The position numbers and the translations under genes were made by a program. Source: UBA6770 sp965661115 (GTDB taxonomy: Bacteria; Bacteroidota; Bacteroidia; Flavobacteriales_G; Salibacteraceae). From it: a DNA stretch of 21,086 nt. How positions within the stretch are numbered: the stretch's first letter is position 1; every line of letters begins with the position of its first letter. The notes beneath the pieces were generated by a model, which was not told the DNA's origin, ran no database searches, and worked only from the letters and a program-made list of their open reading frames with translations. Location: the NCBI GenBank assembly GCA_965661115.1, contig CBFICO010000034.1, positions 1 through 21,086 on the forward strand, given 5' to 3'. Positions 14,742-21,086 of the stretch are shown piece after piece.

Positions 14742-15197
14742 TTGAAACTAGAAGATTATAACATTCAGAACAATTTGGGTTATTTACTAACCACTGCTAC
14801 TAATGGTCTAGTAACTCATATGCAACGTGTAATTACTGAGGCTGGGGTAGAAGTACCTTTTGAACAACTGCGTATGCTTATGTACATCAACAAGCACGAA
14901 GGTTTAAGTCAGCAAGCAATATGCGATGGATTAAACAAAGTAAAGCCCGGAGTTTCTCGATTGGTTGATAGTTTGGTAAAACGTGATTTGGTTGAGCAAA
15001 GGCCCGATGAAAACGACCGAAGAATAAAAAAACTTTATGCTACCAAGGCTGGAAAAAAAGTTTGCGATCAATTTTTTCCAGTTGGTTTTGGTAATCTAAA
15101 AAAGATTGAAAAAAAGTTAGGTGAAAAAGAAGCAGAACAGCTTAAAAACCACCTGCGTAGTGTTATTGAAATAATTTCAAATTCATTAAACAAATGA
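14742..15197 (+). CDS. MarR-family regulator of the efflux operon
   Basis: A 151-residue winged-helix regulator. The HTH spans EQLRMLMYINKHEGLSQQAICDGLNKVKPGVSRLVDSLVKRDLVEQ, followed by the MarR wing motif RPDENDRRIKKLYATKAGKKV. Members repress drug-efflux operons and dissociate on ligand binding. I chose TTG 14742 (KLEDYNIQNNLGYLL) because the frame upstream to ATG 14613 is low-complexity, contains the promoter and does not look like a MarR N-terminus. Its stop overlaps the adaptor start (ATGA at 15194-15197), so regulator and pump are translated together. Confidence 0.87.
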   Translation: MKLEDYNIQNNLGYLLTTATNGLVTHMQRVITEAGVEVPFEQLRMLMYINKHEGLSQQAICDGLNKVKPGVSRLVDSLVKRDLVEQRPDENDRRIKKLYATKAGKKVCDQFFPVGFGNLKKIEKKLGEKEAEQLKNHLRSVIEIISNSLNK

Positions 15198-16306
15198 TGA
15201 CTAGACAAGTAACCATAGTGCTTGGAATATTGGTAATTGGTGGAGGTTTTAGTATTAAAAAGTACCTTAGTAATCAAGTTAAAGAACCAAAAAGAAACCC
15301 CTCTGGAGGTACACCTACCGTATGGGTAGAGGATGTGCAAAATGGATTTGTAAAAAATTCAATTTCAGTAACGGGTAAGTTGATCTCTAAGAATAGAGTG
15401 GAGCTCTTTGCGGAAGTACAGGGAAAAGTTTTAACGTCGGAGCGCCCGTTCAAAGAAGGTGTTTCTTTTTCTCAGGGTGCAAGGCTCTTAAGAATTGATA
15501 GTACCGAGTTTAAATTAACCTTGCTTTCCAGTAAATCGACTATGTTAAATACCTTAATACAGCTTTCAGCGGATATTAAATACGACTTTCCAACCGAAAT
15601 TGATGCTTGGAATGCTTATTTGAATTCCATTGAGGTGGAAAGACCTTTTCCCGAAATGCCGGAATTCAAAAACAAGAAATTCAAAAATTTTCTTATTGCA
15701 CGCAACGTATATAATCAGTATTACAACATAAAAAGCCAAGAGGAAAAACTATCCAAGTTTAACTTGTTAGCGCCTTTCTCTGGAACCTTAGCTGAGGGGA
15801 ATTTACTGCCGGGTTCTATGGTTAGAGCAGGGCAAAAATTAGGAACTTTAATTCAACCAGGCGATTTTGAATTGGAAGCCTCAATCAATTTAAACGAAAG
15901 CAATACGGTGAACATTGGTGATTCTGTTAGGCTTATTTCAGAGGATTTTGCTGGCGAGTGGTTGGGTAGAGTTGGTAGAATTTCAGAACACGTTGACGAA
16001 GGAACTCAAACCCTAAAAGTGTACGTTGATGTTAGCTCAGATAAATTGGTTGAAGGGCTTTATCTATCGGGAGATATCGGTTCAGGCGGATTTGATAACG
16101 CAATCCAAATTCCAAGAAATCTCTTGATTGGAACCAATCAGGTTTATACGGTTCAAGACACAGTTTTGGCACTTAAGCAAGTTGAAGTGCTAACGATTGG
16201 GGAAAACGAAGTGGTAGTTCGTGGGTTAGAAAACGGAACAAAAATTTTGGGGCAAGTATTTAGCACAGCCTACAACGGAATGGTGGTTAATCCAAAACTG
16301 AAATAA
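15194..16306 (+). CDS. RND efflux periplasmic adaptor (HlyD/AcrA family)
   Basis: A 370-residue membrane fusion protein linking the RND pump to the outer-membrane channel. An N-terminal membrane anchor (IVLGILVIGGGFSI) replaces the lipobox found in AcrA. The split lipoyl domain shows ELFAEVQGKVLTSERPFKEGVSF (about 70-95) and LLAPFSGTLAEGNLLPGSMVRAGQKLG (about 192-220), with a short helical hairpin between them. Beta-barrel and membrane-proximal domains follow (ELEASINLNESNTVNIGDSVRL, IQIPRNLL). It overlaps the MarR stop by 4 bases. ATG codons at 15194 and 15197 are adjacent; the first is assumed. Confidence 0.9.
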   Translation: MMTRQVTIVLGILVIGGGFSIKKYLSNQVKEPKRNPSGGTPTVWVEDVQNGFVKNSISVTGKLISKNRVELFAEVQGKVLTSERPFKEGVSFSQGARLLRIDSTEFKLTLLSSKSTMLNTLIQLSADIKYDFPTEIDAWNAYLNSIEVERPFPEMPEFKNKKFKNFLIARNVYNQYYNIKSQEEKLSKFNLLAPFSGTLAEGNLLPGSMVRAGQKLGTLIQPGDFELEASINLNESNTVNIGDSVRLISEDFAGEWLGRVGRISEHVDEGTQTLKVYVDVSSDKLVEGLYLSGDIGSGGFDNAIQIPRNLLIGTNQVYTVQDTVLALKQVEVLTIGENEVVVRGLENGTKILGQVFSTAYNGMVVNPKLK

Positions 16307-16311
16307 TTGTC

Positions 16312-19300
16312 GTGAAAAATTTAATTACCTATTTCATTAAGTATCCGGTTGCAGGAAACACCTTGATGATTCTCATCTTGTTGTTTGGTTGGTTTGGGTT
16401 GAAAAGCTGGAAGAAGAACTTTTTTCCCGTTTCGGAAAGTCGAATACTTAAAATTGAAACCGTTTACCCAGGTTCTTCTCCAGAAGAAATTGAGAAAGGG
16501 ATTGTATTAAAGATTGAAGACAACTTGCGTGGAGTTACCGGAATTGAGCAAATCAATTCTGTAAGTCAAGAAAACTCTGGTGTAATTACCGTAGAAGTTG
16601 AGCAATCGTACAGCACCGACCTAGTGTTGCAAGATGTAAAAAATGCCGTGGATAGAATTCCTTCTTTCCCAGACGGTATGGAGCCCCCGGTAATTTACAA
16701 ACAGGAAAGTAGAAACTTTGCCATTAGCTTTTCTTTAAGTGGAGATGTATCCTTAAATACGCTAAAGAAGTTTGCTCAGAAAGCCGAAAGCGACCTCTTG
16801 GCCATTGATGGGATCAGTAAAATTGCGCTATCAGGTTATCCGGATGAAGAAATTGAAATCGCCCTAAAAGAAGGCGCATTAAGAGCGTATAACCTTACAT
16901 TTTTGGAGGTAAGTCAGCGTGTGCAAAATGCCAACTTAGAGGTTACTGGAGGTAAAGTGCGTGGCGCAGAAGAAGAGTTAATTATTCGCGCAAATACAAA
17001 GGGTTATTACGCCGACGAATTCAGAGATATTGTAATTAAAACCACGCCAGATGGCAGAATTGTACGATTAAGAGACGTTGCCACCGTAAGTGACATTTGG
17101 GCTGAATCTCCGAATAGAAGTTACCTAAACGGCGAGCCTTCGGTTATTATTGAGGTAAGTAATACTATTGAAGAGGATATTCTTTTTGTTACAGAGTCGG
17201 TAAAAGAATACATGGAGAAATTCAATGCCGAGAACGATGTAGTAAAAGCAACCTTGGTTCGTGACGGTTCAATTACACTTAACGAGCGTATCGATTTATT
17301 GCTCGAAAACGGAATTATTGGTTTTGTTTTAGTACTGCTATTTCTAGCATTTTTCTTACACATTCGGTTAGCATTTTGGGTGGCGCTGAGTATTCCAATT
17401 GCCTTTATGGGGATGTTTATAGTTGGCGCCAATAGCGAGGTTTCAATCAATGTAATTTCTCTTTTTGGAATGATACTCGTAATTGGAATTCTAGTTGACG
17501 ATGGAATTGTAATTGGAGAAAACATTTACAAACAATACGAAGATGGAAAACCACCATTGCAAGCGGCCGTTGACGGTACTATGCAGGTACTTCCTGCGGT
17601 GTTTTCGGCGGTTTTAACTACTGCAATTGCCTTCTCTTCCTTTTTCTTTTTAGAAGGTCGACTAGGCGAATTTGCTCCAGATATGGCATTTGTGGTAATA
17701 AGTACGTTAGCATTTTCTTTAGTAGAAGGTGCATTTATCCTTCCAGCTCACGTTGCACATTCTAAGGCTTTGAGTAAAGAAGCAAAAAAGAACAAAGTTG
17801 AGCGCGTATTCGATAACCTGATGGCTACTCTGCGCGACAAATATTACGCGCCATTTCTAAAGTTTACACTTAACAATTGGGTCTTTGCTCTTTCGGTTCC
17901 CATTGCACTGTTTTTAATTACGATTGGTGGAATTCAAGGTGGTTTAATTAAGCTAACCTTCTTCCCATTTATAGAGCAAGATTACATAACTGTAAACCTT
18001 GAAATGCCAAGCGGGACGCGAGAAAACATAACAGAAAACCACTTAAAATCGATTGAAGAAGCTGCCCTTCGTGTGGGAGAAAGACTCTCTGCCGAGCGAG
18101 CTGATGGTAAACAAGTAGTTCAAAATACTTTGCTTAAAGTTGGTCCTGGGACAAATGTTGGAAGTGTAACGGTTCGCTTGTTAGGTACCGAAGAAAGACG
18201 AATGCAAAGTTTTTTAATCTCTAATGCGATTCGGGATGAGGTTGGTCCAGTTTACGAAGCAGAAAAACTCATTTTCGGAATTCGAACACCGTTCGGTAAG
18301 CCAGTATCAGTGTCCTTGTTAGGCAACGATTTAAAACAACTGAACTTGGCAAAAGAGGAATTAAAAACCAAGTTAAAGCAGCTGCCGGTGCTTAAAGACG
18401 TTAACGATAACGATAAAAAGGGCGCTCGAGAGCTTAGATTAAAACTAAAAGAGAAGGCTTATGCTATGGGTTTAACCATGCGCGATGTGGTGGGGCAGGT
18501 TCGCCAAGGATTTTTTGGATTTGAAGTGCAGCGTTTGCAAAGGGGATTAGATGAAGTGAAAGTTTGGGTGCGTTATAATTTAGAGGATAGAGGTTCGGTA
18601 AAACGATTAGAGAATATGCGAATTCGCACCGCTACCGGAATGCAAATTCCATTGAAGGAAGTAGCCGAGTATGAAATTGAGCGAGGTATTGTTGCTATTA
18701 ACCACCTAGGCGGTAGACGAGAAGTTCGAATTGAAGCAGAACTCGGAGACCCAACCGCTTCTGCTAGTGAAATAATGGCGGACGTAAGAGAAAATATTAT
18801 TCCTGAAATTTTAGGGAAATATCCTTCAATAGCTGTTTCTTACGAAGGGCAAAGCAAGCAACAACAAAAAACAGCGGCATCGGGTAAGCGGGTTATCCCT
18901 ATAATTCTTCTGTTAATGTTATCGGTAATTGTACTTACGTTTCGTTCTTTTTGGCAGGCACTTTTAGTATTCCTAACCATTCCTTTTGCCATAATAGGAG
19001 TAGGATGGGGACATTATTTTCATGGTCACGCAATTAGCTTGCTTTCCATGTTTGGCATCATTGCACTTATAGGGGTAATGGTTAACGATAGTCTGGTTTT
19101 TGTGAGCAGAGTAAACGAGCTTGTAAAAAAATACAAGGACTTTGATAAGGCTGTTTTTGAAGCGGGTAAAAGCCGATACAGAGCAATTATACTAACCTCT
19201 GTAACTACAGTGGCTGGGTTAGGTCCACTTATTTTTGAGACATCTTTTCAAGCCCAATTTTTAATTCCAATGGCAATTTCTGTGGCATACGGAATGGCTG

Positions 19301-19467
19301 TGGCAACATTTATAACATTAGTGGTGTTACCCGTGTTTTTAGTTATGCTCAATAGAATAAAAGTTGCATTAAACTGGCTTTGGACGGGAAAAAGACCAGC
19401 AAATGTTGAAGTTGAACCTGCTTACATTGAGTTGGAATCTGAACAATTAACACAAAGAGAAGAATGA
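16312..19467 (+). CDS. RND efflux permease (AcrB superfamily)
   Basis: A 1051-residue inner-membrane proton/substrate antiporter, full length for the family. It has a TM1 near residues 10-30, a first periplasmic loop beginning VYPGSSPEEIEKGI, TM2-6 from about 335, a second loop from about 560 and TM7-12 near the C-terminus. The TM4 proton-relay motif GILVDDGIVIGENI gives Asp396 and Asp397, equivalent to AcrB Asp407/Asp408. In TM10 the position of AcrB Lys940 is Asn925, followed by Asp926 (GVMVNDSLVFV), a variant relay. Substrates are unknown. The GTG start lies 5 bases after the adaptor stop. Its stop overlaps the TolC-like start (ATGA), supporting one operon. Confidence 0.93.
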   Translation: MKNLITYFIKYPVAGNTLMILILLFGWFGLKSWKKNFFPVSESRILKIETVYPGSSPEEIEKGIVLKIEDNLRGVTGIEQINSVSQENSGVITVEVEQSYSTDLVLQDVKNAVDRIPSFPDGMEPPVIYKQESRNFAISFSLSGDVSLNTLKKFAQKAESDLLAIDGISKIALSGYPDEEIEIALKEGALRAYNLTFLEVSQRVQNANLEVTGGKVRGAEEELIIRANTKGYYADEFRDIVIKTTPDGRIVRLRDVATVSDIWAESPNRSYLNGEPSVIIEVSNTIEEDILFVTESVKEYMEKFNAENDVVKATLVRDGSITLNERIDLLLENGIIGFVLVLLFLAFFLHIRLAFWVALSIPIAFMGMFIVGANSEVSINVISLFGMILVIGILVDDGIVIGENIYKQYEDGKPPLQAAVDGTMQVLPAVFSAVLTTAIAFSSFFFLEGRLGEFAPDMAFVVISTLAFSLVEGAFILPAHVAHSKALSKEAKKNKVERVFDNLMATLRDKYYAPFLKFTLNNWVFALSVPIALFLITIGGIQGGLIKLTFFPFIEQDYITVNLEMPSGTRENITENHLKSIEEAALRVGERLSAERADGKQVVQNTLLKVGPGTNVGSVTVRLLGTEERRMQSFLISNAIRDEVGPVYEAEKLIFGIRTPFGKPVSVSLLGNDLKQLNLAKEELKTKLKQLPVLKDVNDNDKKGARELRLKLKEKAYAMGLTMRDVVGQVRQGFFGFEVQRLQRGLDEVKVWVRYNLEDRGSVKRLENMRIRTATGMQIPLKEVAEYEIERGIVAINHLGGRREVRIEAELGDPTASASEIMADVRENIIPEILGKYPSIAVSYEGQSKQQQKTAASGKRVIPIILLLMLSVIVLTFRSFWQALLVFLTIPFAIIGVGWGHYFHGHAISLLSMFGIIALIGVMVNDSLVFVSRVNELVKKYKDFDKAVFEAGKSRYRAIILTSVTTVAGLGPLIFETSFQAQFLIPMAISVAYGMAVATFITLVVLPVFLVMLNRIKVALNWLWTGKRPANVEVEPAYIELESEQLTQREE

Positions 19468-20777
19468 AAAATTTAATCGCTCTTTTTGGAATCGTCTTTA
19501 TTGGTTCTTATCTAAAGGCTCAAGAATATTCTTTAGATAAAGTTTTAGAGTTAGCCCTAAAACACAACCACAATATTCAAATGTTACAAAACAATGTTGA
19601 GGTTGCTGAAAATAATGCGAGCCCTGGAAATGCAGGTATGCTGCCAACGGTAAGCGTAAATGCAGGTGCAACCTATTCAAACCAAAATACGGAGGTAGAA
19701 TTGTTGGCACAACCACAACCCATAAATATTTCGGTTGATGGTGCTCAATCTACTTCGCTGAATGCAGGTATAGGTGCTAACTGGGTAATTTTTGATGGGA
19801 TGGCGATGTTCCGCAATTACGATAAACTCCAATTAATGGTTGACTTGGAAGACGCTAAAGCAAGAGCGGCAATTGAAAATACGCTTATGCAAGTAATTTC
19901 TTCTTACTACTTAATGGCTTCAGCAAAGAACAACAAAAAGGTGGCCTTACAATCGGTACAATTATCAAACGAAAGAATGTTACGAGCTAAAGATAAATTC
20001 GAGACGGGATCAAGTTCTTCTTTAGCCTTTTTAAGCGCACAAGTAGATTTAAACACCGATAGTGTTACCCTTGCAAATGCCGAAGCAAACTATCTGCAAG
20101 CAAGTAATAATCTCAATCAACTCACCGGATACCAGTTGCCATTTGGGTTTCATATTTCTGAAGAAGTGGATATTAATTCCATAATGAATTTTGCAGAGCT
20201 AGAAAAACAAGCCAAACAGAATAATGCTCAAGTGAATAATGCCGAGTATGCAAATTTGGTGGCAGAAAAAGAAGCGCAAATCGCTAATTCAGGTTATTTA
20301 CCTACCATATCTTTAAATGGAGAATACGGTTACAGGCAGCAAAACAACGAAGTTGGAAACTTACTGGAAGCAAAGAATCTGGGTTTTACAGGAGGAATAA
20401 CTCTTTCTTACCCAATATTTCAGGCATCACAGCGCAAAACGCGTTCAAAAAATGCGCAGGTGGCATTAGAGAGTCAAGAAATGGCTTGGTTAAATTCTAT
20501 CGATCAACTCAAAACGGATTTAAACAATGCGTGGGTAGATTACGAAAAAAACCTAAAAATTTTAGCAATGAATGAACGCAATCTAACCAGCGCAGAATCA
20601 AATTTTAATCGAACTCGTGAGCTATATCAATTGGGTTCAGTAACCAATGTAGAATTCAGAACGGCTCAGATAAATTACCTGCGTTCAAAAATCAATATCG
20701 AAAACTCAAAGTACCAGGTCCGATTAAGCGAATTTGAATTAATACGAGTAAGTGGGTTGTTGGTGCAACCTGAATGA
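19464..20777 (+). CDS. TolC-like outer-membrane efflux channel
   Basis: A 437-residue outer-membrane channel of the OEP/TolC family. A signal peptide (about 1-19, ending LKAQ) precedes EYSLDKVLELALKHNHNIQML, the usual start of the first OEP repeat. The second repeat begins near 225 (ELEKQAKQNNAQVNNAEYANLVAEKEAQIANSGYLPTISLNGEYGYRQQ), and a helical segment SAESNFNRTRELYQLGSVTNVEFRTAQINYLRSKINIENSKYQ closes the protein. The two internally similar halves form the helical barrel of a trimeric duct. The gene overlaps the permease stop by 4 bases and completes the MarR-adaptor-permease-channel operon. Confidence 0.93.
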   Translation: MKNLIALFGIVFIGSYLKAQEYSLDKVLELALKHNHNIQMLQNNVEVAENNASPGNAGMLPTVSVNAGATYSNQNTEVELLAQPQPINISVDGAQSTSLNAGIGANWVIFDGMAMFRNYDKLQLMVDLEDAKARAAIENTLMQVISSYYLMASAKNNKKVALQSVQLSNERMLRAKDKFETGSSSSLAFLSAQVDLNTDSVTLANAEANYLQASNNLNQLTGYQLPFGFHISEEVDINSIMNFAELEKQAKQNNAQVNNAEYANLVAEKEAQIANSGYLPTISLNGEYGYRQQNNEVGNLLEAKNLGFTGGITLSYPIFQASQRKTRSKNAQVALESQEMAWLNSIDQLKTDLNNAWVDYEKNLKILAMNERNLTSAESNFNRTRELYQLGSVTNVEFRTAQINYLRSKINIENSKYQVRLSEFELIRVSGLLVQPE

Positions 20778-20876
20778 TAGTAACCATCACTTAATGAGGG
20801 TGTTGTACTTTTCTCATTCGTTGATAAGCTCTTTCACTTTTATGATTTTTGTTTTTTTTTCAAAATCAGAGCACCT

Positions 20877-20884
20877 TATATTTG
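20877..20884 (+). promoter_or_regulatory. -7 promoter box for the desaturase gene
   Basis: TATATTTG matches TAnnTTTG exactly, 19 bases before the TTG start. A T-rich stretch lies upstream but no TTG at standard -33 spacing. The intergenic stretch 20778-20903 otherwise shows only a weak A/T hairpin (20843-20868) and no convincing terminator. Confidence 0.45.
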
Positions 20885-20903
20885 TAAGCTAAAACTTTAG
20901 AAT

Positions 20904-21086
20904 TTGAAAGCAGCAAGATTTACCGCTCCAGATGGAGACGCATTTTACAAAGCCCTCAGAAAAAGAGTCAACCAATATTTTAAAGAAAACGAGATTAAAA
21001 AAACAGGAAATTTATCACTGTATGTAAAAACGGTGCTGTTGTTTTTGTTACTATGGGTGCCATTTGCGCTCACCTTTGTTTTTCAA
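20904..21086 (+). CDS. Fatty-acid (acyl-CoA) desaturase, N-terminal fragment cut by window
   Basis: The first 61 codons of a gene running off the right edge. The translation MKAARFTAPDGDAFYKALRKRVNQYFKENE, followed by IKKTGNLSLYVKT and a hydrophobic segment (VLLFLLLWVPFALTFVFQ), matches the N-terminus of Bacteroidota membrane fatty-acid desaturases, which use a di-iron centre held by His boxes. The His boxes lie outside the window, so the catalytic core is not seen. The start is TTG: an in-frame TAG lies two codons upstream (20898-20900) and no ATG occurs before the membrane segment. Confidence 0.78.
   Translation, partial: MKAARFTAPDGDAFYKALRKRVNQYFKENEIKKTGNLSLYVKTVLLFLLLWVPFALTFVFQ

Overview
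The window looks like chromosomal DNA of a free-living, aerobic member of the Bacteroidota, most likely order Flavobacteriales (order is inference). Evidence: A+T-rich sequence, almost no Shine-Dalgarno motifs, several -7 boxes of the Bacteroidota type TAnnTTTG, a type IX secretion (T9SS) plug protein and a T9SS sorting domain, a TonB-dependent receptor with a carboxypeptidase-D-like N-terminal domain, and a Bacteroidota-specific family usually mislabelled 'asparagine synthetase B'. No mobile element, integrase, CRISPR array or phage gene is visible. Both edges cut genes: a T9SS plug protein at the left and a fatty-acid desaturase at the right. No gene-free stretch exceeds 300 bases.

Left part (1-6750): truncated T9SS plug gene and a 2-Cys peroxiredoxin (both minus), separated by a strong terminator hairpin; an orphan TonB-dependent receptor (plus); a minus-strand SdpR/SdpI regulator-immunity pair with a clear palindromic operator and a probable frameshift at the start of sdpI; a small lipoprotein with a Cys/Met/His motif (minus); and the secreted 'AsnB-like' protein (plus), which I read as a class I glutamine-amidotransferase-like fold. 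A tRNA-Leu(CAA) with a palindromic leader and its own terminator closes this part.

Middle (7094-12843): the most distinctive locus is a two-gene cassette. A 167-residue protein with a T9SS C-terminal sorting domain is followed, 5 bases later, by a 1746-residue fibre protein. The fibre has a signal peptide, a Bacteroidota N-terminal domain, about 740 residues of DNDSTNE-type repeats, two copies of a 335-residue module carrying 17-residue repeats, and a C-terminal S74 intramolecular chaperone (Ser1612/Lys1617) ending in a coiled coil. It resembles a phage tail fibre moved to a cell-surface role.

Right part (12867-21086): a LysE-type exporter converges on an S4-protein/LpxL-type acyltransferase operon. 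Divergent from the S4 gene is a MarR-adaptor-RND-TolC operon, a complete tripartite efflux system with its own regulator as first gene, two ATGA overlaps and a good promoter that places the MarR start at a TTG. A desaturase begins at the right edge.
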